From Paraburkholderia sp. BL9I2N2 (GTDB lineage Bacteria; Pseudomonadota; Gammaproteobacteria; Burkholderiales; Burkholderiaceae): 64,000 nucleotides of DNA. Below are positions 1-9,511 of the stretch, piece by piece (positions within the stretch are counted from its first letter, which is position 1; every line of letters starts with the position of its first letter). The position numbers and the translations under genes were made by a program. The DNA lies in contig NZ_SMGP01000001.1 in assembly GCF_004339745.1 (NCBI RefSeq), positions 3,038,001-3,102,000 of the forward strand, in the 5' to 3' direction. Under the pieces are notes generated by a model that saw nothing but the letters and a program-made list of their open reading frames with translations, was not told the origin of the DNA and searched no databases.

Positions 1-696
1 GCGCGCGGGCGGCCGCCCGGCGACGGCCACCACCACGGGCAGCGAAGTGTCTCGCAATGCGGCCTCGATGAGCGGCAGACCCTTGCGCTCATGGCTGCTC
101 GACGGGAACAGCAGGACGATCTCGTCGTCGGCGAAACCATATTTGTGACGCAAGGTGGAGCGCGTCGCGGCATCGGTCGGCGCGAAGCGCGCGCCGTCCA
201 CGGGCGGATACAGCACGCGGATCTTCGCTTCGTCGACACCGTACAGTTCGCGCAGTTCGTCGTGCATCAACTGCGAATGCGCCACGACGACTTTCGAGCA
301 TTCATACTGGCGGCGCTCGAGCGCAATCTGCCAGCGGTCCGAACGCTTGTGCGCGCGCCCCGTCGCCCGCAAGAAACCGAGATGCGTGCCGCCGCAGATC
401 GCCATCTCGGACGAGTCGACACGGTTGCAGCCAATCAGCACATCGACGTGCGCCGCGTGCCGCGCCGCGCGCAAGCGCCATGAAAACCAGCGGTCGCGCA
501 GTTTGCCCGGCAGGAACGAGACGTTGATGCGATGCGGCTCGACCAACTTGCATTCCGGCAGCGACGCGTCGAACCGACGCGCGAAGAAAGCCGGCTCCAC
601 GCCGAGCGCGGCGAGGCCGCGCACCAGATCCATGGCGTAGCGCTCGAGACCGCCGCTGTGCTGCAAGGCGTTACTGGAGAGTCCAAGTTTCTTCAT
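1..696 (-). CDS. Glycosyltransferase family 4 (WaaG-like), C-terminus cut by window edge
   Basis: The reading frame starts at ATG 696 and runs off the left edge with 232 codons visible and no stop. The visible part covers the N-terminal GT-B domain and the start of the second one. It has an N-terminal SGGLERYA stretch, a CSKVVVAHSQ segment followed by IRVLYPPVD near residue 170, and SSSHERKGL near residue 210. This pattern is typical of GT4 enzymes such as WaaG/RfaG, which use nucleotide sugars at the inner face of the cytoplasmic membrane. It lies just downstream of msbA on the same strand, so a role in lipopolysaccharide core assembly is inferred. Donor and acceptor sugars cannot be told. 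The ribosome binding site is weak. Confidence 0.85.
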   Translation of the reverse strand, partial: MKKLGLSSNALQHSGGLERYAMDLVRGLAALGVEPAFFARRFDASLPECKLVEPHRINVSFLPGKLRDRWFSWRLRAARHAAHVDVLIGCNRVDSSEMAICGGTHLGFLRATGRAHKRSDRWQIALERRQYECSKVVVAHSQLMHDELRELYGVDEAKIRVLYPPVDGARFAPTDAATRSTLRHKYGFADDEIVLLFPSSSHERKGLPLIEAALRDTSLPVVVAVAGRPPAR

Positions 697-807
697 TCAG
701 ACAGCGCGCGCCTGCGCCTCGTCAAATGTTAAGGGGGTCGGTCACGCGCGGTCCGGCTAGCGGACCGCGTGAAGGGAGAGCCGAATGGCGGATTGACGTG
801 TCGTGCT

Positions 808-2601
808 TCAGGCCGCGGTCTGCTGGAACTGGATGCGGTGCAGATGCGCATACAGTCCGTCTTGCGCCAGCAGTTCGCGATGGCTGCCGCTCTCGACGAT
901 CCGCCCCGCTTCCATCACCAGGATGCGGTTGGCGCGCTCGATGGTCGACAGACGGTGCGCGATGACCAGTGTCGTGCGGCCCTTCATCAAAGTTTCCAGC
1001 GCGGCCTGCACGTGGCGCTCGGACTCGGAATCCAGCGCCGAGGTCGCCTCGTCGAGGATCAGGATCGGCGCATCCTTGTAGATTGCGCGCGCAATTGCCA
1101 GACGCTGCCGCTGGCCGCCCGAGAGCATCAGGCCGTTGTCGCCGACCAGCGTATCGATGCCTTTCGGCATTGCCTCGACGGTGTCCCACAAGTTGGCCGC
1201 GCGCAGCGCCGCCTTGACCTTGTCAGGATCGGCGGCCTGGCCGTACGCGACGTTATTCGCGACGGTGTCGTTGAACAGCACCACGTCCTGGCTCACCATC
1301 GCGATCTGACTACGCAATGCGTGCAGGTCGTATTCGGGGATCGCCACGCCGTCGACCAGGATCTGGCCGCCGGTCGGATCGAAAAAGCGCGGCAGCAGAT
1401 TCACCAGCGTGGTCTTGCCGCTGCCCGACGGACCCGCGAGTGCGACCATTTCGCCCGGCGCCACTCTGAACGACACCTGGTCGAGCGTGTGGCGGTTGTG
1501 CGTGGCGTTGGTGCTGTAGTTGAACGAGACGCCCCGGAATTCCACTTCACCGCGCGCGCGCTCGAGCGGCTTGCCGCCGCCTTCCGGTTCGGACGGCTCG
1601 TCGATCAGACCGAAGATCAGTTCGCACGCCGTCATGCCGCGTTGCAGCGGCTGGTTCACGTCCATCAGATGCTTGAGCGGCGAGATGATCAACAGCATCG
1701 ACGTGACGAAGGCGACGAAGCCGCCGACCGTGGTCTGATCCGACGATGACTGCACCACCGCGATCGTGATCACGACGGCGAGCGCGATCGACGCGAGGAA
1801 CTGCGTCAACGGCTGCGCGAGGCCGCCGGACACGGTCATGCGCATGGCATAGCCGCGCAGACGCTTGCTCATTGCCTCGAAGCGGTCCATCTCGTACTGC
1901 TCGCCGTTGTGCACCTTGACGACCTTGTAGCCGCCCACCGATTCTTCGACGATGTACGACAGTTCATTGGTCAGCAGTTGATGCTCGCGGTTCAAACGAC
2001 GCAACCGGCGGTTGATCTTGCCGACCAGCCAGCCGATCGCCGGCAGCAGCACCGCGACGATCAGCGTCAGACGCCAGTTCAGATAGAACAGATAGCCGAG
2101 CAGGAATACCACGGTGAGCGAATCGCGCACCAGCGTGACCAGCACACTCAGCAGCACGTTGAGAATCTGGTTCACCTCGAAGACGATCGCGTTGATCACC
2201 GTACTCGCGGTTTCGCGCTGGAAGAACGCGACGCTCGTGTGAATCATGCGGCTGAACATCTTCAGGCGCAGATCGAGCAGGATCTTGTTCGTCACGTAGG
2301 CGAGCAGATACCCGGACGCGTATTGCGACACGCTGCGCACCAGTGCGAGGCCGATCACCGCGGCCGGCACGAACCACTTGGTCTTGTCGTTGGCATGCGC
2401 GCCGAAGCCCTTGTCCAGCAGGGGCTTGAGCAAGGCGGGGATCGCCGCGTCGGTCGCGGCGCTGACGGCCATCGCGACGATTGCGCCGAGGAGAACCCAC
2501 ATCAACGGCTTGATATACGGCCATAGCCGTTTAAAGACGACGGCGGCCGATGACGCCTCACCTGAACCGATGGGTTTGCTTAACGTTGGCTTCGCGCTCA
2601 A
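808..2601 (-). CDS. msbA: Lipid A export ABC transporter, fused permease/ATPase MsbA
   Basis: A 597-residue half-transporter that flips lipid A-core across the inner membrane as a homodimer. The membrane domain spans about residues 30-325 with six predicted helices. The ATPase domain follows, with Walker [10 protein letters not shown] at 390-398, signature LSGGQ at 493-497 and Walker B ILILDE at 513-518, then the switch histidine in IAHRLS. Length and order are normal for MsbA. It is followed on the same strand by the GT4 glycosyltransferase and is divergent from a GT2 glycosyltransferase, which fits a lipopolysaccharide locus. Multidrug ABC half-transporters share the architecture, but the context and the overall match favour MsbA. 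Confidence 0.93.
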   Translation of the reverse strand: MSAKPTLSKPIGSGEASSAAVVFKRLWPYIKPLMWVLLGAIVAMAVSAATDAAIPALLKPLLDKGFGAHANDKTKWFVPAAVIGLALVRSVSQYASGYLLAYVTNKILLDLRLKMFSRMIHTSVAFFQRETASTVINAIVFEVNQILNVLLSVLVTLVRDSLTVVFLLGYLFYLNWRLTLIVAVLLPAIGWLVGKINRRLRRLNREHQLLTNELSYIVEESVGGYKVVKVHNGEQYEMDRFEAMSKRLRGYAMRMTVSGGLAQPLTQFLASIALAVVITIAVVQSSSDQTTVGGFVAFVTSMLLIISPLKHLMDVNQPLQRGMTACELIFGLIDEPSEPEGGGKPLERARGEVEFRGVSFNYSTNATHNRHTLDQVSFRVAPGEMVALAGPSGSGKTTLVNLLPRFFDPTGGQILVDGVAIPEYDLHALRSQIAMVSQDVVLFNDTVANNVAYGQAADPDKVKAALRAANLWDTVEAMPKGIDTLVGDNGLMLSGGQRQRLAIARAIYKDAPILILDEATSALDSESERHVQAALETLMKGRTTLVIAHRLSTIERANRILVMEAGRIVESGSHRELLAQDGLYAHLHRIQFQQTAA

Positions 2602-2801
2602 GGAATCCTCTGAGAATGCGGAACGGCAACCGCACGGCGGACGGAATGCCGGCCGGGCGGAATATCAAAAAAGAGCATTGTAAACGGTTGGGGGTGGGCG
2701 TCGGCGGATAGAGGCTGGCTGTGTATACTCCTCGTGCCACTTGCCTGGCGCCACCCGCTTGCGCGATTCGTTCCGTCATTCCGCCCTCACGCTACTCAGG
2801 T

Positions 2802-3563
2802 ATGCAAGAAACCACCCTCGGCGTCGCCATCATCACCAAAAACGCGGCGGCGCGGCTGGCTGAATGCCTGCAAGCCGTGGCCTTCGCCGATCAGATCGTC
2901 GTGATCGACGGCGGAAGCACCGACGGCACCGCCGAGATCGCCCACGCGCACGGCGCCCGCGTGATCGAAGAGACCGACTGGCCGGGCTTCGGCCCGCAAA
3001 AGAATCGCGCGGTCGACGCGCTCAGCACCAGCTGGATTCTTTCAATCGACGCCGACGAGATCGTGTCGCCGGAACTGGCGGCGGCGATTCGCGCGGCGCT
3101 TACCGCCCCCACCGCCGATGTCTACGCGGTAGACCGGTTGTCGAGCTTTTGCGGCCACTGGATTCATCACAGCGGCTGGTATCCCGACTGGATTCCGCGC
3201 CTCTTCAGACGCGGCGCGGCGCGTTTCTCCGATGACCTGGTGCACGAGCGGCTCGTGTTCGATACACCGGCCCAGCGCCTCACCGGAAAGCTGATGCATT
3301 ACTCCTACGAGGACTTCGAAGCCGTGTTGCGCAAGCTCGATGCGTATTCGACAGCGGGCGCCGAGCAACGTCATGCGGCGGGTCAGCGCGGCAGCTTCGG
3401 CAAGGCGCTCGGGCGCGGTGCATGGGCGTTCGTGCGGACTTACTTGCTGCGCCGTGGTTTTTTGGACGGCCGCGCCGGTTTCATGATCGCGGTGTTCAAT
3501 GCGGAGACGGTGTATTACCGGTTTTTGAAGCTGGCGCGGTTGGGGGAGAAGGCGCGGCGCTGA
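2802..3563 (+). CDS. Glycosyltransferase family 2, probable LPS core enzyme (WaaE-like)
   Basis: A 253-residue GT2 enzyme. The ATG at 2802 is preferred because the family N-terminus begins at once (VAIITKN, residues 8-14); an in-frame upstream extension is proline-rich and unlike the family. Visible motifs are DGGSTDGT at 36-43 (nucleotide binding), DADE at 83-86 (the DXD metal site), and PDW..RLFRR in the acceptor region. The arrangement resembles WaaE/KdtX-type beta-glucosyltransferases acting on the lipopolysaccharide inner core. It is divergent from msbA. A TATACT hexamer at 2724-2729 could be its -10 box, but I see no good -35. The exact sugar is not known. Confidence 0.85.
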   Translation: MQETTLGVAIITKNAAARLAECLQAVAFADQIVVIDGGSTDGTAEIAHAHGARVIEETDWPGFGPQKNRAVDALSTSWILSIDADEIVSPELAAAIRAALTAPTADVYAVDRLSSFCGHWIHHSGWYPDWIPRLFRRGAARFSDDLVHERLVFDTPAQRLTGKLMHYSYEDFEAVLRKLDAYSTAGAEQRHAAGQRGSFGKALGRGAWAFVRTYLLRRGFLDGRAGFMIAVFNAETVYYRFLKLARLGEKARR

Positions 3564-3597
3564 ATACCGGCAAGAAAGGCGCGCGGCCAGCGATCGA

Positions 3598-3624
3598 TTT
3601 GCCCGCGCCAGTGGCGCGGGCAAA
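3598..3624. terminator. Bidirectional terminator between GT2 gene and dnaE
   Basis: A perfect 12-bp stem (TTTGCCCGCGCC and its complement) with a three-base loop lies between two convergent genes. The ends of the stem supply an A-tract on one side and a T-tract on the other, so it can serve both strands. Confidence 0.8.
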
Positions 3625-3631
3625 CTCAAGG

Positions 3632-6600
3632 CTAATAGACGATCTCGATCGAGCTTCCCGCGAACTCGCCACGCAAGGCCGCGAGCAGTTCGTCGGTCGG
3701 CTTCACACGCCATGCGTCGCCCAGACGCATTTCACCTTCCGCATTCTGGCTGCGATAGACCACCTGCACGGCAAGCCCGTTCGGAATCTGTACCGCCTGA
3801 CGCTGGCCACCCCCGCCATAGCCTCCACCATTACGGCCACCGCCGTTTCCACCACCGTTTCCGCCACGCGATGAAGCCACTGGCGCCGCTGCCGCTTGCG
3901 GCTCGTCTTTGCCGGCGCTATGCGCCTCAAGGACGCGACGCAACGCCAGCGCGTCCGCATTGCCGTTCATCTGCACCTTCACCGCCTCCGCGTAACGGCA
4001 GCGCGCGCGGCCGAGATCCATGACGGTGTCGACGGTGAAGCGGATGCCGCCCGTGAACGCGTCGTTACGCGCCTGGCCCTGCACGACCAGCAGTTCGTCT
4101 TCCTTGAACAACTGCTTGTGCGCTTCGAACGTCTCGTTGAACACCGTGACTTCGCATTGGCCGGTGCCGTCGTCGAGGAGCGCGATCAGCATCTTGCCGC
4201 GCTGGGTCATCTGCGTGCGCAGCGACGCGATCACACCCGCAACCAGCTTGTCGCGTCCTTCTTTCAGCTCGCCGATCTTCTGGCGCACGAAGCGGCGCAC
4301 TTCGTCTTTGTACGCGTCGAACAGATGGCCCGACAGGTAGAAGCCGAGCGCGGCCTTCTCTTCCTGCAGCTTTTTCTTTTCCGGCCACTCCGGCTCGTCG
4401 ACCAGTTCGTGACCTTGCGAGGGAGCGTCGCCCATGTCGAACAGACCCGCCTGTAGCGCATTGGCGCTCGCCTGCTCGGCGGCTTCCATGGCGAGCGAGA
4501 CGGACGCGATCAGTTGCGCGCGATTCGCATGCAAGGTGTCGAACGCGCCGGCGCGGATCAAGGCTTCGACCGTGCGGCGATTGACGATGCGGCGGTCGAC
4601 CCGGTTGCAGAAATCGAAGATGTCGATGAACGGACCTTCTTCACGCGCGCGCAGGATTTCCTCGATCGCGTTCTGGCCGCTGCCCTTGATTGCACCGAGT
4701 CCGTAACGGATCGTTTTCGAGCGCTTGCCATCAGGCTCCGCCACCGGCTCGAAGCGGTACGCGGACAGATTGACGTTCGGCGGCAGCACCGCCATCTTGT
4801 TCGTGAGACAGTCTTCGAACAGGATCTTGACCTTGTCCGTGTCGTCCATGGCGAGCGACATATTCGCCGCCATGAATTCCGCCGGATGGTGCGCCTTCAG
4901 CCACGCGGTGTAGTACGCGAGCAGCGCATACGCGGCCGCGTGCGACTTGTTGAAGCCGTAGCCCGCGAACTTCTCCATCAAGTCGAAGATTTCGTCGGCT
5001 TTCTCGCCGGTCAGCCCGTTTTTCGAGGCGCCCTGGCGGAACAGCTCGCGGTGCTCGGCCATTTCCTCGGCCTTCTTCTTACCCATCGCGCGACGCAGCA
5101 AGTCGGCGCCGCCCAGCGAGTAGCCGCCGATGATCTGCGCCATCTGCATCACCTGCTCCTGGTAGACCATGATGCCGTAGGTCTCTTTCAGAACAGGTTC
5201 GACACGCGGATCCGGATACTCCACCACTTCGCGGCCATGCTTACGCGCGCAGAAGCTCGGGATCAGGTCCATTGGGCCCGGACGGTACAGCGCGACCAGC
5301 GCGATGATGTCCTCGAAGCGGTCAGGCTGCGCGTCTTTCAGCATGCCTTGCATGCCGCGGCTTTCCAGCTGGAACACGGCGACCGTATTCGCTTTCTTCA
5401 GGATCGAGAACGACGCCGGGTCGTCGAGCGGCACCTGCGCGAGCGACCAGTCCTGCTTGGACGGATCGAGACGGCGGATATAGCGTTCGGCCCAGTCGAG
5501 AATCGTCAGCGTGGTCAGACCCAGGAAGTCGAACTTCACGAGGCCGACGGCTTCGACGTCGTCCTTGTCGTACTGGCTCACGACGCCGCTTTCATCGCCC
5601 TGCGTGTACAGCGGGCAGAAATCGGTCAGCTTGCCGGGCGCGATCAGCACGCCGCCCGCGTGCATGCCGACGTTACGCGTCAGGCCTTCCACGCGCTGCG
5701 CGAGTTCGAGCAGCTGATGCACTTCGTCTTCGTTGTCGAAACGCTCCTGCAGGAGCGGCTCTTCTTTCATCGCGTCGGCGATGGTGACGTGCTTGCCCGG
5801 CTTGAACGGAATCAGCTTGGCGATGCCGTCCGTGAACATGTAGCCGAGATCGAGCACCCGGCCTATGTCGCGCACCGCCGCCTTCGCTGCCATCGTGCCG
5901 AACGTGGCGATCTGCGACACCGCGTCCGCGCCGTACTTTTCCTTCACGTACTGGATCACGCGATCGCGGCCGTGCTGGCAGAAGTCGATATCGAAGTCGG
6001 GCATGGACACCCGCTCCGGATTCAGGAAACGTTCGAACAGCAGGTTGTAGCGCAGCGGATCGAGGTCGGTCACGCCGAGCGCGTACGCGACCAGCGAGCC
6101 CGCGCCCGAGCCCCGGCCCGGTCCGACCGGCACGCCGTTGTTCTTCGCCCAGTTGATGAAGTCCGCCACGATCAGGAAGTAGCCGGGAAAGCCCATCTTG
6201 ATGATCGTGCCGCACTCGAATTCGAGGCGCTCGTAATACGTCGCGCGTTGTGCGGCGCGCTCGGCTTCATCCGGATACAACTGTTCGAGACGCTTTTCGA
6301 GGCCCTCTTTCGACAGATGCACGAGGTAGTCGTCGAGCGACATGCCGTCGGGCGTCGGGAACAGCGGCAGCTTGGGCTTGCCGAGTTCGAGCGTGAGGTT
6401 GCAACGCTTGGCGATTTCCACCGAGTTGGCAAGCGCCGACGGAATGTCCGCGAACAGCGCCGCCATCTCTTCCTGCGTGCGGAAGTACTGCTCGGATGTA
6501 AAGCGCTTCGAGCGGCGCGGATTCGCCAGAATGTCGCCTTCGGAAATGCACACGCGCGCTTCGTGCGCGGTGAAGTCGTCCGGCGTCATGAACTGCATGG

Positions 6601-7213
6601 GATGCGTGGCGACCACCGGCAATTTCAGCGACGCCGCGAGCGCGACCGCCTGCTGCACGTACTGCTCGCCGCCCGGCAGACCACAGCGCTGCAACTCGAT
6701 ATAGAAACCGCCCGGGAACACCTTAGCCCAATGCAACGCGTTGCGTTTGGCCGCTTCTTCATTACCCGCCGCGAGCGCGAGGCCGATGTCGCCCTGCTGC
6801 GCGCCGGACAATGCAAGCAGCCCAGCGCCCAGGCCGGATTCGAGCCAGCCGGCCTCGATCTCCGCGCGACCGCGATACTGATTCGTGAGCGACGCCTTGC
6901 TGAGCAGTTCGCACAGGTTCAGATAGCCGAGCCGGTCTTTCACCAGCAGCAGCAAACGGGAAGGCTTGTCGCGGTCGTCTGGATTGGTGATCCAGACGTC
7001 GCAGCCGGCAATGGGTTTGACCCCTTTGCCGCGGGCTTCCTTGTAGAAACGGACGAGGCCGAATGCGTTGCCGAGATCGGTGAGGGCGAGCGCGCCCTGG
7101 CCGTCTTTGGCCGCGGCCTTGACGATGTCGTCAAGACGCACGATGCCATCGGCAATCGAGAATTCGGAGTGAACGCGGAGATGAACGAAGCGGGGATCTG
7201 ACATGGGCGACAT
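3632..7213 (-). CDS. dnaE: DNA polymerase III subunit alpha
   Basis: The replicative polymerase catalytic subunit, 1193 residues (E. coli DnaE has 1160). The PHP domain begins at VHLRVHSEFS near residue 10. The polymerase active-site acidic cluster PDFDIDF lies near residue 404. A helix-hairpin-helix region follows, and an OB fold lies around residues 1000-1040 (VIASLRTQ and onward). A second ATG three codons in (7204) is an equally good start. Between the OB fold and the C-terminal tau-binding region there is a glycine/asparagine-rich linker at about residues 1116-1139 (nucleotides 3797-3868), which is not in E. coli DnaE. Transcribed alone and convergent with the GT2 gene. Confidence 0.97.
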   Translation of the reverse strand: MSPMSDPRFVHLRVHSEFSIADGIVRLDDIVKAAAKDGQGALALTDLGNAFGLVRFYKEARGKGVKPIAGCDVWITNPDDRDKPSRLLLLVKDRLGYLNLCELLSKASLTNQYRGRAEIEAGWLESGLGAGLLALSGAQQGDIGLALAAGNEEAAKRNALHWAKVFPGGFYIELQRCGLPGGEQYVQQAVALAASLKLPVVATHPMQFMTPDDFTAHEARVCISEGDILANPRRSKRFTSEQYFRTQEEMAALFADIPSALANSVEIAKRCNLTLELGKPKLPLFPTPDGMSLDDYLVHLSKEGLEKRLEQLYPDEAERAAQRATYYERLEFECGTIIKMGFPGYFLIVADFINWAKNNGVPVGPGRGSGAGSLVAYALGVTDLDPLRYNLLFERFLNPERVSMPDFDIDFCQHGRDRVIQYVKEKYGADAVSQIATFGTMAAKAAVRDIGRVLDLGYMFTDGIAKLIPFKPGKHVTIADAMKEEPLLQERFDNEDEVHQLLELAQRVEGLTRNVGMHAGGVLIAPGKLTDFCPLYTQGDESGVVSQYDKDDVEAVGLVKFDFLGLTTLTILDWAERYIRRLDPSKQDWSLAQVPLDDPASFSILKKANTVAVFQLESRGMQGMLKDAQPDRFEDIIALVALYRPGPMDLIPSFCARKHGREVVEYPDPRVEPVLKETYGIMVYQEQVMQMAQIIGGYSLGGADLLRRAMGKKKAEEMAEHRELFRQGASKNGLTGEKADEIFDLMEKFAGYGFNKSHAAAYALLAYYTAWLKAHHPAEFMAANMSLAMDDTDKVKILFEDCLTNKMAVLPPNVNLSAYRFEPVAEPDGKRSKTIRYGLGAIKGSGQNAIEEILRAREEGPFIDIFDFCNRVDRRIVNRRTVEALIRAGAFDTLHANRAQLIASVSLAMEAAEQASANALQAGLFDMGDAPSQGHELVDEPEWPEKKKLQEEKAALGFYLSGHLFDAYKDEVRRFVRQKIGELKEGRDKLVAGVIASLRTQMTQRGKMLIALLDDGTGQCEVTVFNETFEAHKQLFKEDELLVVQGQARNDAFTGGIRFTVDTVMDLGRARCRYAEAVKVQMNGNADALALRRVLEAHSAGKDEPQAAAAPVASSRGGNGGGNGGGRNGGGYGGGGQRQAVQIPNGLAVQVVYRSQNAEGEMRLGDAWRVKPTDELLAALRGEFAGSSIEIVY

Positions 7214-7545
7214 TGTAACTCCACCCTTCCGGAGTTTTCAGGCCAAAACCACGCGTTAGCCGACCGGCTTAGGACGCGAGCGCGCGAGCCGCGTGTGCAG
7301 GCGTTCCTGAGGTGGCGGACCATGCGAACGGCCGCTCGGGCGAAGCGAATCGGCAGCAAGTTCACGAACGGTTTGCGCTACCGCAACCCATTGCCCATTC
7401 GGCCGAGTCGGGGAAAGCGCCGGGTTGAGAGATAATACGGGTTTCGCCCTATTCGACGTGGCCGCGCCGCATGGCGTTTGAAGGCGGGCAGCCCAACGCG
7501 CCCTGTTTTCCGCAAGGCCCGGCCACTTCTTACCGCTGGACACTC
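7214..7545. other. Divergent intergenic region dnaE / trhO
   Basis: 332 bases between two divergent genes. No credible small gene is seen. A GATAAT hexamer at 7431-7436 is a possible -10 box for trhO, but no matching -35 is evident. The region must hold both promoters. Confidence 0.4.
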
Positions 7546-8409
7546 ATGAGTATCGTCAATCTCTCTTCGTACCATTTCGCGACTATCGAAGACACCGCTG
7601 CCTGGCGCCCGTTCGTCACTGAACGCTGCAACGCGCTTGGCCTGAAGGGCACCGTTCTGCTCGCGCCGGAAGGCATCAACCTGTTCGTCGCCGGCACGCG
7701 CGAAGCCACGGACGCGTTCATCGACTACATCCGTCACGACGCCCTGTTCGACGGCAAGTTCGTGAATCTGCAGTTCAAGGAAAGCCTGTCGGACAAGCAG
7801 CCGTTCACCCGCATGCTGGTCAAGCTCAAGCGCGAGATCATCACGATGAAAAAGCCGGCCATCCGGCCGGAGCTCGGCCGCGCGCCGTTCGTCGACGCGC
7901 CCACGCTGAAACACTGGCTGGACCGCGGTCACGACGATCAGGGCCGTCCGGTCGTGATGCTCGACACGCGCAACGCGTTCGAAGTCGACGTCGGCACGTT
8001 CGACAACGCGCTCGACTACCGCATTACGAAATTCAGCGAGTTTCCCGAAGTAATCGAGCAAAATCGCGCCGACCTGGAAGGCAAGACGGTCGTGTCGTTC
8101 TGCACAGGTGGGATTCGCTGCGAAAAGGCCGCGATCCACATGAAGGAAGTCGGCATCGCGAACGTGTACCAGCTCGAAGGCGGCATTCTGAAGTACTTCG
8201 AGGAAGTGGGCGGCGCGCATTATCACGGCGACTGCTTCGTGTTCGACTACCGCACCGCGCTCAATCCGCAACTCGAGCCCAGCAAGACCACGCAATGCTT
8301 CGGTTGCCGCGCGGTGGTCCCGCCGGAAGCGCAAGAATCGCCGTTGTACGTGGCGGGCAAGACGTGTCCGGAATGCCATCCGGACAGCAAGGCGGCGCGC
8401 GCCGCGTGA
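7546..8409 (+). CDS. trhO: tRNA uridine(34) hydroxylase, rhodanese family
   Basis: A 287-residue protein of the YceA/TrhO family, which makes 5-hydroxyuridine at the tRNA wobble position with oxygen. An N-terminal acylphosphatase-like domain ([10 protein letters not shown] and onward) is followed by a rhodanese domain with the active-site loop CTGGIRC; the first cysteine is residue 186. The C-terminal extension carries two Cys-x2-Cys pairs (CFGC, CPEC) that may bind zinc. The ATG at 7546 is chosen because family similarity begins there; an in-frame GC-rich extension upstream is unlike the family. It is followed 31 bases later by another tRNA-modification gene, gluQRS. Confidence 0.92.
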   Translation: MSIVNLSSYHFATIEDTAAWRPFVTERCNALGLKGTVLLAPEGINLFVAGTREATDAFIDYIRHDALFDGKFVNLQFKESLSDKQPFTRMLVKLKREIITMKKPAIRPELGRAPFVDAPTLKHWLDRGHDDQGRPVVMLDTRNAFEVDVGTFDNALDYRITKFSEFPEVIEQNRADLEGKTVVSFCTGGIRCEKAAIHMKEVGIANVYQLEGGILKYFEEVGGAHYHGDCFVFDYRTALNPQLEPSKTTQCFGCRAVVPPEAQESPLYVAGKTCPECHPDSKAARAA

Positions 8410-8440
8410 TGGTGGCGGCGCAAAACGCCACCACTCGACC

Positions 8441-9331
8441 ATGACCTATCGCGGACGTTTCGCGCCTTCGCCCACCGGGCCGTTGCACTTCGGCTCGCTG
8501 GTGAGCGCGCTCGCGAGCTGGCTGGACGCACGCGCTCATCGGGGCGCATGGCTCGTTCGCGTTGAAGACATCGACGGCCCGCGCACCGTGCCGGGCGCCG
8601 CCGAAGACATCCTCGCCACCCTCGAACGCGTCGGCATGCATGCCGACGAACCGCCCGTCTGGCAAAGCACGCGGACGGCGCACTACCAGCAAGCGCTGGA
8701 GCAATTGAAGGCCGCCGGCATGATCTATCCGTGTGGCTGCACGCGCAAGGAAATCGCCGACTCGCTGCTCAACGCGCACGCGCGCAACACGACCCTCGCC
8801 TATCCCGGCACCTGTCGCGACGGCCTGCACGGCAAACCGGCGCGCGCATGGCGCCTGCGCGTGCCCGACGGCGACAGCGCGGTCATCACGTTCGAGGATC
8901 GCTGGCAGGGCAAGCAGACGCAGAATCTCGCCACCGAGGTCGGCGATTTCGTGCTGAAACGCGCGGACGACCAATGGGCTTATCAACTGGCGGTGGTCGT
9001 GGACGATGCGGACGCGGGCATCACGCACATCGTGCGCGGCGCGGATTTGATGGATTCAACGGCGCGGCAGATCTATTTGCAGCGTTGCCTCGGCGTGCCG
9101 ACGCCGGAGTATTTGCATGTGCCCGTTGTCACGAACGAACAGGGCGAAAAACTCAGCAAGCAGAACGGCGCGACGGCACTGGATATCGACAAGCCGCTTG
9201 AAGCGCTATGCGCAGCGGCACAGCATCTTGGGCTCGACTTGGAAAGCGCTGCGGCCCATACGACGCTTGACGGCTTTTATGCTGCCGCCACGGCGGCATG
9301 GGCAAAGCGGATGGGCTTACCAGCAGCGTGA
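8441..9331 (+). CDS. gluQ: Glutamyl-Q tRNA(Asp) synthetase
   Basis: A 296-residue truncated glutamyl-tRNA synthetase paralogue that attaches glutamate to queuosine in tRNA(Asp). It has the HIGH-type motif [10 protein letters not shown] at 11-20, a zinc site made by C98, C100, Y121 and C125, and a KMSKS-type motif EKLSKQN near residue 238. It lacks the C-terminal anticodon-binding domain, as expected for this family. It probably shares a transcript with trhO, so two wobble-base modification enzymes sit together. A hairpin (GCGTGAAC/GTTCACGC, 9326-9344) overlaps the stop codon. Confidence 0.95.
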   Translation: MTYRGRFAPSPTGPLHFGSLVSALASWLDARAHRGAWLVRVEDIDGPRTVPGAAEDILATLERVGMHADEPPVWQSTRTAHYQQALEQLKAAGMIYPCGCTRKEIADSLLNAHARNTTLAYPGTCRDGLHGKPARAWRLRVPDGDSAVITFEDRWQGKQTQNLATEVGDFVLKRADDQWAYQLAVVVDDADAGITHIVRGADLMDSTARQIYLQRCLGVPTPEYLHVPVVTNEQGEKLSKQNGATALDIDKPLEALCAAAQHLGLDLESAAAHTTLDGFYAAATAAWAKRMGLPAA

Positions 9332-9511
9332 ACGCGGTTCACGCCTAACAATGATCTCGCCGTGCGCGGCTGGCTGCGGCAACCAGCGCGCTGCGGGGTG
9401 AGCTTTCGAAGCGCCCTAAATTTTGCCGCGCCGCCGGCGGCCCCACTACCGGCGCAAGCCCAGCCCGCGCCCCAGGCGAACCGCACCCGAGCCACGCCAG
9501 CGAATCAAAAA

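Noticed and set aside
4514..7201. Very long plus-strand open frame (895 codons) opposite dnaE
   Set aside because: Arg/His/Val-rich shadow frame caused by GC-ending codons on the true strand; it matches no family and dnaE is complete.
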